A DNA stretch of 64,000 bases. Origin: Pseudomonas capeferrum. Lineage in GTDB: Bacteria; Pseudomonadota; Gammaproteobacteria; Pseudomonadales; Pseudomonadaceae. The notes below the pieces were generated by a model. The model saw only the letters and a list, made by a program, of their open reading frames with translations, was not told where the DNA came from and made no database searches. Position 1 is the first letter of the stretch, and the number at the start of each line of letters is the position of its first letter. Below, in pieces: positions 18,801 through 26,304 of the stretch. Both the position numbers and the translations under genes were made by a program. The DNA is taken from NCBI RefSeq assembly GCF_013523055.1, contig NZ_JAAMQM010000002.1, forward strand, positions 186,001 through 250,000, in the 5' to 3' direction.

Positions 18801-20234
18801 GCGTTCCACCGAGAACTGGGCATGGGGGTAGCGCTGCTCGCGGCGCAATTCAACCCGCGTATCGCCTTCCAGCTTCTCGATGATGTAGATCGAATCCGTA
18901 TAGACGACCGCGTTGGGATAGGCTTCGATCCCTTGCGCCAATACCTGCAGGTGGTCCGGCAGGTAGCGATCGTCGTCGTCGAGGTACACCAGGTAGCGTC
19001 CACGCGCCAGGCGATGCGCGGTATTGCGAGCCGCGGCCGGACCCTGGTTGCGCCCTTGGCGCAGGTAAGTGATGGGGAAGTCGAAATCCGTGAGTAGCGA
19101 CTCGACAGGCGTACCGTTGTCATTGACCAGGATCACCTCGAAATCGCGGAAGGTCTGCGATGCCAGACTACCCAGGGCATCCATGAGCAGGACCGGCCGG
19201 TTGAACGTGGTGACGATCACCGAGAACAGGACGGTGGACTCGTTCTGCCCTTGGGAGAAATCGAACAGACTCTGGTGAATGCGCATCTTGCGTTCATCGA
19301 AGCGCGCCTGGACCTCGGCGGGCTGGGCCGCCAGCCGGCGCTCGTAGAACCTCCAGATCGACATGGCGCCGCGTTGCAGGCGCTGCCGGGCGGCCGGAGT
19401 CGCCAGGTTCAGCTCGAGGATCCGAGTGTGTTCTTCCAAGGGTTTCTCGGAGGCGTAGAACCCCTGGGAAATCTGCCCGTCGTGAACCCGGTAGCCCACC
19501 GTGGCCTGATGCAGGAACAGGAAGTCGGGGGCTACCTGGGCCATGCGTGTCCACAGCTCCCAGTCTCCCGCGAGCATGTCCTTGCGGTGGATCCTGCCGT
19601 CGTCCAGGGTCAGGCTAGGCAGGATGCTGCGGCGGAACATGGCGGCCGACGGGGTGATGTAGCTGTCGTAGCTCAGCAGATCGGCCAGTTCGTCGCGGCC
19701 TCCCACGTAGTTGCCCGCGCGGTGCCCGGCATGCGCGCCGTGCCTGAGCATGCGGCTCTCTTCATCGATCCACATGCACTGGGTATAGCCCAGGGCCACC
19801 TGCGGGTTGCGGTCCATGGCTTCGACCAGGCTGCTCAGGTGACCCGGGTAGAGCAGGTCGTCCGAACCGAGCACGACCACATACCGGCCGGTGCCCGCGC
19901 GCAGGCACTGGTTGTAGTTGTCGATCATGCCAAGATTGCGCGGGTTGACCTGGTAGCTGAAACGCGGATCCTGACGGTAGCGTTCGAGCAACTGCACGCT
20001 GTCATCGGGCGAGCAGTCGTCGAAGACCCGCAGCTCCAGGGTCACGCCCTTCTGGGCGAGTACCGAGTCGATGGTCTGCCCCAGGAAAGCGGCGTTGTTG
20101 TACGACATGACCGCGACGGTGACATCCGCGGTCGAAGCCTTGGGCGCCCGATGGCGCGCCTTCGCCGCGCAGACCTGTTCCAGCCCGTTCAGCAGACGCC
20201 TGATTGCCGGTTCCTGCAGATAGTGTTCGCTCAT
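15822..20234 (-). CDS. Giant multidomain glycosyltransferase 2, flagellin glycosylation
   Basis: A 1470-residue protein from the ATG at 20234, which has GAGGGG 6-7 bases upstream; an in-frame GTG at 20264 would add 10 residues. Modules in order: GT2 at about 37 (DVTVAVMSYNN, FDDCSPDDS); a second, canonical GT2 at about 335 (FSVIVTTFNRP, YLDDDDRYLP near 416); degenerate units at about 627 and 860 (PLVSVLILTGSK); and a GT4-like C-terminal domain from about 1143 (VEWVFFGHCPALL, LNLDIALAPLDDNLFNECR, LEFGACGYPVISSD). The last two modules resemble those of the convergent gene at 12123. It ends the five-gene minus-strand operon that starts at 23447. The likely job is adding further sugars or a decorated residue to the flagellin glycan. 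The acceptor and sugar cannot be read from sequence. Confidence 0.87.
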   Translation of the reverse strand: MSEHYLQEPAIRRLLNGLEQVCAAKARHRAPKASTADVTVAVMSYNNAAFLGQTIDSVLAQKGVTLELRVFDDCSPDDSVQLLERYRQDPRFSYQVNPRNLGMIDNYNQCLRAGTGRYVVVLGSDDLLYPGHLSSLVEAMDRNPQVALGYTQCMWIDEESRMLRHGAHAGHRAGNYVGGRDELADLLSYDSYITPSAAMFRRSILPSLTLDDGRIHRKDMLAGDWELWTRMAQVAPDFLFLHQATVGYRVHDGQISQGFYASEKPLEEHTRILELNLATPAARQRLQRGAMSIWRFYERRLAAQPAEVQARFDERKMRIHQSLFDFSQGQNESTVLFSVIVTTFNRPVLLMDALGSLASQTFRDFEVILVNDNGTPVESLLTDFDFPITYLRQGRNQGPAAARNTAHRLARGRYLVYLDDDDRYLPDHLQVLAQGIEAYPNAVVYTDSIYIIEKLEGDTRVELRREQRYPHAQFSVERLFVDNYIPINTFAWPRSLLDSIGGFDEVMHGLEDWDFLMRLAARASFQHLYAQTVEVRLREATNDPTRRSAQALSSYGELYQLLYARHSDLNNDSVRRERRKMLRRFGLLAREPGASSQLEWLRRRSLTAHQQCLIEERLQDHGQGPRFAFFVLDLTGDAEKVAATRRSLEPSYNGYANSLATLLTVAPQGHEGFSGPVLQVSEENWIETLNRCIGESTFDWSCILEAGDVLTPNGLLVAGLELLTAPDCRAIYCDSMYRQEDGTLAAALLPDFNLDYLLSLPAAMGRHWLLNRTALVEAGGFDARYAQAPEFELVLRLITLGGLDGLGHVAEPLVVTRPPRLLDNPDEKKAIIEHLQARGYQDPDVVSDQPGHYRVRYGHPQQPLVSVLILTGSKLPHLQRCVESLLSNTRYPNYEILLIESDASAADIGEWLLALEALGESRLRTLRPTASLPTAALIDHASTQTNGEYLLLLSAETAIIDGDWLDELLNHGQRPEVGVVGAKLLSADGKVRHAGLILGLDGPAGRPFDGELLQEAGYMQRLLVDQDYSAVSRDCLLIRREIHEALGGLSDDIPDAFLDVDLCLRVTQAGFLTVWAANARLMISEESMPKASVQEEDILYHKWLPRLARDPAYNPNFSQAQPGGFKLAQTALSWRPLSSWKPLPTVLAHPAQLCDSSQYRIVEPFNALQQACAVDGTVSLELLHVTDLERYAPDSIVLQRQLSEERLAGMRRIGAFSRAFKVYEWGGDGTGLSGSASTRATLPDDLRARLLSPLALVDRLVVPTQRLAQALEGMHTDIRVVQSRLPVAAWSALQRQQPLDGRARIGLTANSCQTVDLSMLVEVMAALGQDVEWVFFGHCPALLRSHVSELHGEVGIDEYPTRLAQLNLDIALAPLDDNLFNECRHHLALLEFGACGYPVISSDIGSTTGLELPVTRARNTAEGWIEAIRMHLSESGHSVDRGDALQAVVRQHWLLDESNLEAWRKAWLAD

Positions 20235-20292
20235 GCCTGCCCCTCGTATACAGACATCCGCCACGTTGCGTAGTCCCGGTAATGGTCATTGT

Positions 20293-21441
20293 TCATTGCA
20301 TCAGGTCCTTCAGTACGTCGACGACCCGTTGGCCGGCCTGACCATCGAAGCGATGGAAGAAGTCGTCGATCGCCGCGCGACGGCCCACCCCGAGCGGGTC
20401 GTCGCCACGGATGAATTCTTCGAGGAACAGCCGCAGCTCGGCGGCGTCGCTTGCCGTGCGATAGTGCCGCACCAGTGCTGCGCCTTCTTCGTTGACGCCC
20501 AGCCCATGGGGGTTACGCAGATAGAGCACCGGCTTGCCCGTGGCCAGGTACTCCATCAGGAATGACCCGGCATCGCTCATGATCGCTTCGCTGGCGGCGA
20601 AGGCGTGTCGATGGTCGGCACGCTCATCGACTATGACGCCACGCGCTTGCAGTTCGGTCTTGAGTGCGCGGATGCCTGCCTCGTCGAGGATGTTGAGGTT
20701 GATCAGCTTCTTCCATAGCAGCGGGTGCGGACGGAAAATCAGCGCGAGGTCGGGGAGGTCGGCGAAGGCGTCGAAGATTCCCTTTGCCAGCAGATCGAAG
20801 GTGGACCATAGGTCACCGTCGATCGAGAAATGCGCATTCCAGAGAATTGCCCGACGTGTTCCGATGGCTTCGCGCAGGCTCGGATCGACCTCGAAGCGCG
20901 CCAGGTTCGCCAGGTTGTCCATCCGGGGGTGGCCCGTGACGTGGACATGTCGTGCTCCGGTCGGACAGTGACGCTCGAACATCGCGCGAGCGCCCTGCGA
21001 ACGGACGAACACCGCTGTCCCGCCGGTGGCTACCGGCTGCCCATACTGGTAGACGTAGTTGTGCTCACCGCCGCCGACCTCGAGCCCGTAAGGCACATAG
21101 GCCGTGCAAGGCACATGCCGGCGCAGGTTGGCGAAGCGATAGGCAGGAGGCCGCGTCTCGTCATAGGGCGAGGTGTAGATCACGGCGTCGAGGCCCGCCT
21201 GCTCCAGGTCGACATCGTCCCAAGCCACGTAAGGCACGCCAAGCTCGTCCAGGTGGGCCTGCGAAGCTTCGCGCTGCCACTGATAATCCTGGTGGAAGAA
21301 CGGCAGCATGATGACCAGCACTTCAAGGTCGTCGTCCTGCCGGGCGGCGTCCCAGACCGTGCGCACGTTGCCCCAGGATTCAGGCAACTGATAGAGGATG
21401 GCCAGGCGACGCTTGCCGTTGCGCTTCGTTTGGTCATGCAT
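20293..21441 (-). CDS. CDP-glycerol glycerophosphotransferase-like protein
   Basis: A 382-residue protein beginning MHDQTKRNGKRRLAILYQLP at 21441; the frame is open further upstream but that part lies inside the neighbouring gene. The C-terminal half has the glycerophosphotransferase-family (TagB/TagF) pattern: FRPHPLLWKKL, then AIMSDAGSFLMEYLATGKPV with LYLRNPHG. Family members transfer an alcohol phosphate from a CDP-linked donor to a glycan. Beside a LicC-like nucleotidyltransferase, it may attach a phosphate-linked group to the flagellin glycan. It overlaps the preceding gene by 8 bases. Substrate is inferred, not seen. Confidence 0.8.
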   Translation of the reverse strand: MHDQTKRNGKRRLAILYQLPESWGNVRTVWDAARQDDDLEVLVIMLPFFHQDYQWQREASQAHLDELGVPYVAWDDVDLEQAGLDAVIYTSPYDETRPPAYRFANLRRHVPCTAYVPYGLEVGGGEHNYVYQYGQPVATGGTAVFVRSQGARAMFERHCPTGARHVHVTGHPRMDNLANLARFEVDPSLREAIGTRRAILWNAHFSIDGDLWSTFDLLAKGIFDAFADLPDLALIFRPHPLLWKKLINLNILDEAGIRALKTELQARGVIVDERADHRHAFAASEAIMSDAGSFLMEYLATGKPVLYLRNPHGLGVNEEGAALVRHYRTASDAAELRLFLEEFIRGDDPLGVGRRAAIDDFFHRFDGQAGQRVVDVLKDLMQ

Positions 21442-22105
21442 GTTCGGCCTCCAGGTTCCAGCCGCTGGCGAGTACTCGACCGGCCATGTCGAGGTCGGCG
21501 GTGGTGTCGATATCGAATGCCTTGAGTTCGGCCGCGCGCATCGGCAGGAATGGCTCCAGTGCCTGGTAGACATAGATAGGCTTGTCTACCACCAGGGCCG
21601 GTTCGATGATCGCGATGCCGGTCCATTCGCGTGAATGATGGGGTTCGCGAGTGAAGCCCACGACCGACTCGGCGTTCGCGTCCAGGAGCACCCGGACACC
21701 GTCGCTGGTGGTATAGCGGGACACGCCGATCAGTTGGCGGTGCTCGTTGGACGCTGCCATGAAGTCGTTGAAAGACTCTGTCTCGACCACCGTGTCGGCA
21801 TCGATCATCAGGAACCGTTCATCCAGATGCCGCGATACCAGATAGAGGCTCTGCAATGTGTTGGTGCGCGCATAATCCGGATTGCGGACCACGATGATAT
21901 CGTTGCGCAGGGACATCGCATGGGCGATCACGTCCTCCTCTTCGAAACCCACCACCAACCATAGGGTCTGCGCCCAGGCCAGACGCTCGAGGTGGTAGTC
22001 GAGCAGCGTGCGTCCATTCACTTCGACCAGGCACTTGGGCTTGTTCAACCCCAGTCGCGAGCCGATACCGGCTGCGCAGATCACAGCATGCTTAATAGGC
22101 GACAT
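21434..22105 (-). CDS. Sugar/alcohol-phosphate nucleotidyltransferase (LicC-like)
   Basis: A 223-residue nucleotidyltransferase with the Rossmann signature at residues 10-29 (CAAGIGSRLGLNKPKCLVEV) that binds the nucleotide triphosphate, followed by DYHLERL and a metal-site DADT near residue 100 (FLMIDADTVVE). This is the pattern of CTP:phosphocholine or CTP:alcohol-phosphate cytidylyltransferases and of sugar-1-phosphate nucleotidyltransferases. It starts inside the 3' end of the HAD gene (25-base overlap) and overlaps the transferase gene behind it, so translation is tightly coupled. It likely makes the activated donor for the neighbouring phosphotransferase-like protein. Confidence 0.82.
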   Translation of the reverse strand: MSPIKHAVICAAGIGSRLGLNKPKCLVEVNGRTLLDYHLERLAWAQTLWLVVGFEEEDVIAHAMSLRNDIIVVRNPDYARTNTLQSLYLVSRHLDERFLMIDADTVVETESFNDFMAASNEHRQLIGVSRYTTSDGVRVLLDANAESVVGFTREPHHSREWTGIAIIEPALVVDKPIYVYQALEPFLPMRAAELKAFDIDTTADLDMAGRVLASGWNLEAEHA

Positions 22106-22683
22106 AGGGTCTTCCCGTCGTTGATGACGAAGTCACTGAGCTTTACCAGCAGGGGGTTGGGGGCGTGGGTGCCACCAAAGGCGATCCGCCAGTTGGCGGC
22201 TTCGAACATGGGAACATCGTTCATGCCGTCGCCGACAGCGATGATCCGGTCGAAACGGTCACGCAGGCTGTCGACCGCGTCGCCCTTGTGCAGGACGTGC
22301 CGGATGCCTTCGACCCGTCCCTCTTCCATGCAAGCGGTCGAGGTGAAGCTCTGGATACCAAGGCGGTCGAGGATCGGCCTGACCCATACATCAAGGTTGC
22401 CGGTCACCACGAAGCACTGGTCTGGCCGACTGGCGATGAAGTCGAGCATGTGCCTGTCGAACTCGACCTGATCGATCAAGGCCTGGTGGATCCAGTCGAG
22501 CCTCGCGTCGCGCAGCAGCCGGACGCGCAGCTTGAAGGATTTGTCGAAGGGCAGCACGCCATTGATCGTGGCCTGGGTCAACACCGATATCTCGTCTTCG
22601 AGGCCTACGGAGGAGGCAATCAGCGGTAGCAGCTCCTGGCGCGTCAGAGTACCGTCGAGGTCAAAGCAATACGCGGTCGTCAC
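22081..22683 (-). CDS. HAD-family phosphatase (SerB-like)
   Basis: A 200-residue HAD hydrolase. Motif I is FDLDGT at residues 7-12, with D8 the likely nucleophile and D10 the acid/base. Motif II is the VVTGN region and motif III/IV is the GDGMNDVPMF segment that binds magnesium. Similar to phosphoserine phosphatase-type enzymes with a helical cap. GTG start 2 bases after the methyltransferase stop. Within this operon it probably removes phosphate from an intermediate of the flagellin decoration. The substrate is unknown. Confidence 0.82.
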   Translation of the reverse strand: MTTAYCFDLDGTLTRQELLPLIASSVGLEDEISVLTQATINGVLPFDKSFKLRVRLLRDARLDWIHQALIDQVEFDRHMLDFIASRPDQCFVVTGNLDVWVRPILDRLGIQSFTSTACMEEGRVEGIRHVLHKGDAVDSLRDRFDRIIAVGDGMNDVPMFEAANWRIAFGGTHAPNPLLVKLSDFVINDGKTLCRLLSML

Positions 22684-22685
22684 GG

Positions 22686-23447
22686 TCAGTGCGCCCTCTG
22701 CAGAATCATGAAGTACTGGCGTGTTTCGGCGCGCTTTTCCAGCTCGTCGGCAAACAGAAAACCGGCATCCTGCACGCTGAAGGTATCGGCAGCCGTGGCC
22801 CTGGCCAGAAGTCGCTCGAGCTCGGGGATGGTTCTGTAGATGGCCGAATACTCCTGTTGCAGTTCGTTGGAGTAGAAGCGGTCCAGGGTCATGCGTTCTT
22901 GCACGCCGACCGGTTCGCGTAGATAGACAAGCCCCCCTGGGGCGCAGAGGCGGCAGGCGTCGGCCAGCACTTTCACGCAGTCTTCCTCGTTCAGATAAAT
23001 CAGAAGCCCGGCAACGATGACCAGGTCATAAGGGGGAGCGACGTCCAGCAAGGCGGGCTCGATGGCCGTGGCCGACATGACCTGGAAGCGCAGTTGGGGC
23101 TTGTCGAGCAGTCGCGCCTGGGTCTCGGCCTTTTCGATCAGGGATGCCGAGAAATCGATGCCAAGGTAAGCGGCGTCCGCGACCTGGTCGCTGATGAACC
23201 AACCCCAGCGACCCAGGCCGCAGCCAATGTCGAGAACCTTGCAGCCCGAGCGCAGCCGCAGGCGAGGACCGAGCGCGTCCTTTTCCGCCTGATCGCGCCG
23301 CGCGACCAGATCGGGGTTCTGATCCTGGTACATGGTGGCACTGAGGACATTTGCGTAATCTCGTCTGGCGCGGGCCTCAAAGAAGGTGTGGGTCGCGTCG
23401 TAGTCGATATCGACCTGCGTTCCCTTCGATCGTCCTCGGGTGCTCAT
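22686..23447 (-). CDS. SAM-dependent methyltransferase
   Basis: A 253-residue class I methyltransferase with motif I (KVLDIGCGLGRWGW) near residue 90, an acidic YLGIDFS motif II, and a DLVIVAGLLIYLNEED motif IV. First gene of the minus-strand operon, 79 bases from a sigma-54-type promoter at 23526-23541. O- or N-methylation of the flagellin glycan is the likely role, because methylated sugars are known on Pseudomonas flagellins. The target atom cannot be judged from sequence. Confidence 0.84.
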   Translation of the reverse strand: MSTRGRSKGTQVDIDYDATHTFFEARARRDYANVLSATMYQDQNPDLVARRDQAEKDALGPRLRLRSGCKVLDIGCGLGRWGWFISDQVADAAYLGIDFSASLIEKAETQARLLDKPQLRFQVMSATAIEPALLDVAPPYDLVIVAGLLIYLNEEDCVKVLADACRLCAPGGLVYLREPVGVQERMTLDRFYSNELQQEYSAIYRTIPELERLLARATAADTFSVQDAGFLFADELEKRAETRQYFMILQRAH

Positions 23448-23767
23448 GGTTGTTCTCTCTGATAGGTACGGTCGGCATGTGCAAGGGGCATCCCCGTCAG
23501 GCTTCCGACGTCAAGGCCGGTGATAAGCAAAAGGTTTGCCAACGGAGCGGTCGTGCCTCGGATCGCACACGCACCGTGGTGGAGGCCATCGCCTGCGCCG
23601 TGGGGCGGCGAGGGTTTCGATGGAATGGATGGACAGCCGTGACTTGGCAGTCGAAACGGGCATCTCTACTCTATTGAGTCAGCGGGCAGCCACGTCGGCG
23701 CGGCATGCAAGCCTTGATCCCAAGGTCCATGGCCCGCACAATCCGCCATATCTATCGGGAAGCCACA
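23448..23767. promoter_or_regulatory. Divergent intergenic region, methyltransferase / KAS III
   Basis: This 320-base gap separates two divergent genes. On the minus strand it holds the sigma-54 site listed separately. On the plus strand the only candidate seen is a weak sigma-70 site, TTGGCA (23644-23649) and TACTCT (23667-23672) with a 17-base spacer. No coding sequence beyond N-terminal extensions of the KAS III frame was found. Confidence 0.4.
23526..23541 (-). promoter_or_regulatory. sigma-54 promoter of the glycosylation operon
   Basis: Read on the minus strand, TGGCAAACCTTTTGCT matches the -24/-12 consensus with correct GG-to-GC spacing and an exact TTGCT. It lies 79 bases upstream of the methyltransferase ATG, so the predicted leader is roughly 65-70 bases. 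It would place the whole five-gene operon under the flagellar sigma-54 hierarchy. Confidence 0.8.
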
Positions 23768-24703
23768 ATGATTGGCATCAAAAGCATCGCGAGTTACGTC
23801 CCTGTCGAAGGCGTCGACAATTACGCCCAGGGTGCCAAGTTCGGCAAGGACCAGGAGTTCATCTTCGGCAAAATCGGTTCGACTTTCCTGCCGCGCAAGG
23901 ACGAGACCCAGGAAACCTCCGACCTGTGTGTCGAGGCGGCGAGGGCGCTGTTCGCCAGTAATTCTTCACTGGATCCAGCATCGATCGATGTCGTAATCGT
24001 CGTTACCCAGAACGGTGACGCCGAAGGACTGCCGCACACCGCAGCCATCGTCCAGCACAAACTGGGACTTGCGACGCGTGTTGCCGCCTTCGATATCTCG
24101 CTGGGATGTTCGGGCTATGTGTACGGCCTGTACGCCATGAAGGGGTTCATGGAAGCTGCGGGGCTGAAAAACGGACTGCTGATCACCGCCGATCCCTATT
24201 CCAAGATCGTCGATCCGGAAGATCGCAATACCACGATGTTGTTCGGTGACGCAGCGACGGCAACCTGGATGGGCGAGGATGCTGGTTGGCTGCTAGGTAA
24301 ATCATTGTTTGGCAGTGACGGCGCTGGTGCCGAACATTTGCGCACCACCGATGGCAAGTTTTTCATGAATGGCCGGCAGGTCTACAATTTCGCCCTGGTG
24401 AAAATCCCGGCTCATTTGCAGCAACTGCTCGACACGAGTCATTTGCACGCAGATGACATAGACCTTTACTGCCTGCATCAGGGCAGCGCGGCGATCGTCG
24501 ATGCCGTGTCGCTACGCTTCAAAGAGGGTGAGCACAAGCAGAAATTCGTCAAGGACATGGTCGAGACCGGCAACACCGTGTCGTCGAGCATTCCGCTACT
24601 GCTCGAAAAGCACGTACTCGGCTCACCGCACAGGCGTGTCGCGCTGAGCGGGTTCGGCGTGGGCTTGTCATGGGGTTCGGCGATCATCGAACGTTCCGAG
24701 TGA
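23768..24703 (+). CDS. Ketoacyl-ACP synthase III-like enzyme of the flagellin island
   Basis: A 311-residue thiolase-fold enzyme (start MIGIKSIASYVPVEG; the frame is open from 23705 but the conserved fold begins here). The catalytic triad of KAS III is present: C114 in SLGCSGYVYG, H237 in CLHQGS and N269 in TGNTVSSS. HQGS replaces the HQAN seen in FabH, and the GxGxxxSWGS C-terminal motif is kept. A fabH-like gene (orf3) accompanies fgt genes in P. syringae, so it may make the short acyl group, such as hydroxybutyryl, carried by the flagellin sugar. It runs divergently from the minus-strand operon and ends in a strong terminator. Confidence 0.86.
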   Translation: MIGIKSIASYVPVEGVDNYAQGAKFGKDQEFIFGKIGSTFLPRKDETQETSDLCVEAARALFASNSSLDPASIDVVIVVTQNGDAEGLPHTAAIVQHKLGLATRVAAFDISLGCSGYVYGLYAMKGFMEAAGLKNGLLITADPYSKIVDPEDRNTTMLFGDAATATWMGEDAGWLLGKSLFGSDGAGAEHLRTTDGKFFMNGRQVYNFALVKIPAHLQQLLDTSHLHADDIDLYCLHQGSAAIVDAVSLRFKEGEHKQKFVKDMVETGNTVSSSIPLLLEKHVLGSPHRRVALSGFGVGLSWGSAIIERSE

Positions 24704-24716
24704 GCCGACCCGGGTC

Positions 24717-24758
24717 ATCGAAAAGGCGCTGCCCTCACAAGGCCAGCGCCTTTTCGAT
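24717..24758. terminator. Strong terminator before fliC
   Basis: A perfect 15-base stem (ATCGAAAAGGCGCTG at 24717-24731, its complement at 24744-24758) with a 12-base loop. A-rich and T-rich flanks within the stem make it usable in both directions. It insulates fliC from the KAS III gene. Confidence 0.88.
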
Positions 24759-24848
24759 GTCCGCCAGCAAGGTCGTTGGTTATTTGGCGTCAAGTCCTTG
24801 ATTTCATTGGTATGGCCGGTTGCCACTAAAAAATTTGCAAAAAAGCCC

Positions 24849-24875
24849 TAAAGCAACCTGCCTTCACGACGATAA
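24849..24875 (+). promoter_or_regulatory. sigma-28 (FliA) promoter of fliC
   Basis: TAAAGCAA (24849-24856), an 11-base spacer, then GACGATAA (24868-24875), against the consensus TAAAGTTT-N11-GCCGATAA. It lies 81 bases before the flagellin ATG, leaving a leader of about 75 bases. FliA is encoded at 54028. Confidence 0.9.
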
Positions 24876-24955
24876 CCATTACGAAGGTTCTCTAGGCCAC
24901 ACCCGGCGGATGCCAGGGCCGGAAGCCGCAGTACCCATACCACGAGGATTTCGTC

Positions 24956-25798
24956 ATGGCTTTGACCGTTAACACCAACACCACCTCCCTGGGCGTCCAG
25001 AAAAACCTGAACCGTGCTACCGATGCACTGGCCACCTCGATGACTCGTCTGTCTTCCGGCCTGAAGATCAACAGCGCGAAGGACGATGCCGCCGGCCTGC
25101 AGATCGCTACCCGCATGACCTCCCAGATCCGCGGTCAGACCATGGCGATCAAGAACGCCAACGACGGTATCTCCATTGCTCAGACCGCCGAAGGCGCGAT
25201 GCAGGAGCAGACCAACATTCTGCAGCGCATGCGTGAACTGGCAGTCCAGTCGCGTAACACCTCGAACAGCGACGACGACCGTGACGCGCTGAACAAGGAA
25301 TTCGCGCAGATGTCGGACGAGCTGACTCGTATTGCCAACAGCACCCAGCTGAACGGCAAGAACCTGCTGAACTCGGCTGCCACCATGACCTTCCAGGTCG
25401 GCTCCAACACCGGTTCCGACAACCAGATCAGCATCACCCTGGCTGACCTGACCGCAACCACCCTGAACGTCAGCAGCGGCAGCATCGCGATCTCCGGTAC
25501 CGACGCCGAGATCGAGGCCAACTTCAACGCCGCCGTCGACGCGATCGACACCGCGCTGCAGACCATCAACACCAATCGTGCCGACCTCGGTGCCGCGCAG
25601 AACCGTCTGACCAGCACCATCAACAACCTGCAGAACATCAACGAAAACGCCGAGGCCGCTCGCGGCCGTGTACAGGACACCGACTTCGCCGCGGAAACTG
25701 CCCAGCTGACCAAGCAGCAGACCCTGCAGCAAGCTTCGACTTCGGTCCTGGCCCAGGCCAACCAGCTGCCATCGGCTGTACTGAAGCTGCTTCAGTAA
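24956..25798 (+). CDS. fliC: Flagellin FliC
   Basis: A 280-residue filament subunit. The D0/D1 ends are typical ([21 protein letters not shown]-terminal [22 protein letters not shown]). The flg22 immune epitope lies at residues 30-51 (core [14 protein letters not shown]) and the TLR5 contact helix has [10 protein letters not shown]. The central surface domain is very short, as in P. syringae and P. fluorescens, unlike the much longer flagellins of some P. putida strains. The Ser/Thr-rich middle (about 160-190, including [10 protein letters not shown]) offers sites for the adjacent glycosylation enzymes. Confidence 0.98.
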   Translation: MALTVNTNTTSLGVQKNLNRATDALATSMTRLSSGLKINSAKDDAAGLQIATRMTSQIRGQTMAIKNANDGISIAQTAEGAMQEQTNILQRMRELAVQSRNTSNSDDDRDALNKEFAQMSDELTRIANSTQLNGKNLLNSAATMTFQVGSNTGSDNQISITLADLTATTLNVSSGSIAISGTDAEIEANFNAAVDAIDTALQTINTNRADLGAAQNRLTSTINNLQNINENAEAARGRVQDTDFAAETAQLTKQQTLQQASTSVLAQANQLPSAVLKLLQ

Positions 25799-25814
25799 TC
25801 CTTGATGGGTTCTG

Positions 25815-25850
25815 GCGGGGGAGTGCATTTGAAGCGCTTCCCCGCTTTTT
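25815..25850 (+). terminator. fliC terminator
   Basis: GCGGGGGAGTGC pairs with GCGCTTCCCCGC (wobbles allowed) over a 7-base loop, followed by TTTTT at 25846-25850. It lies 17 bases after the fliC stop and lets the very abundant flagellin message end before flaG. Confidence 0.88.
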
Positions 25851-25868
25851 CGTTCTCAGGTGGTGGAC

Positions 25869-26225
25869 ATGGACATTAACGTCAAGATGAACCTGTCGTA
25901 TCAGGCTGTTCGTACAGCCGAACAGGTCGCCGAAAAGCCGATTACCCGCTTGGCAGATATCCCCCCTGACAGTGGCAAAAGCGGCCTGCCACCCGTCGAG
26001 GATGCTGACAAGGTCAAGAGCGCCGTCTCGGAAATCGAGAAGTTTATCAACTCGAGCCGTCGCAACCTGGAATTCTCCACGGACGAAGAATCAGGCAAAA
26101 TCATCGTCAAGGTCATCGCCAGCGATACGGGCGAGTTGATCCGCCAGCTTCCCTCCGAAGAGGCTCTACGGATCGCCAACAGCCTGAGCGATGTCAACAG
26201 TCTGTTGTTCGACGCCAAGGTCTGA
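25869..26225 (+). CDS. flaG: FlaG family protein
   Basis: A 118-residue FlaG protein with the family pattern in its C-terminal half: FINSSRRNLEFSTDEESGKI, then IVKVIASDTGELIRQLPSEE and ALRIANSL. The ATG at 25869 is preceded by AGGTGG with good spacing; two in-frame GTG codons at 25860 and 25863 overlap that site and are less likely. FlaG proteins influence filament length in several polar flagellates. It sits between fliC and fliD, as fleL/flaG does in P. aeruginosa. Confidence 0.93.
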   Translation: MDINVKMNLSYQAVRTAEQVAEKPITRLADIPPDSGKSGLPPVEDADKVKSAVSEIEKFINSSRRNLEFSTDEESGKIIVKVIASDTGELIRQLPSEEALRIANSLSDVNSLLFDAKV

Positions 26226-26304
26226 CCGGGCGACGAGCATCATGACCAGTTTCATGTCGGGCTTGCAGGAGCAGGTCGCGACGCGTTTATGAGAGGGACA
26301 CAGC

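Noticed and set aside
24808..24823. Sigma-54-like sequence TGGTATGGCCGGTTGC upstream of fliC
   Set aside because: The distance between GG and GC is one base too long, and a much better sigma-28 promoter lies nearer the gene.
26226..26304. Possible sigma-54 promoter before fliD
   Set aside because: Only a GG-N10-GC pair without the TTGC element was found; too weak to report as a promoter.
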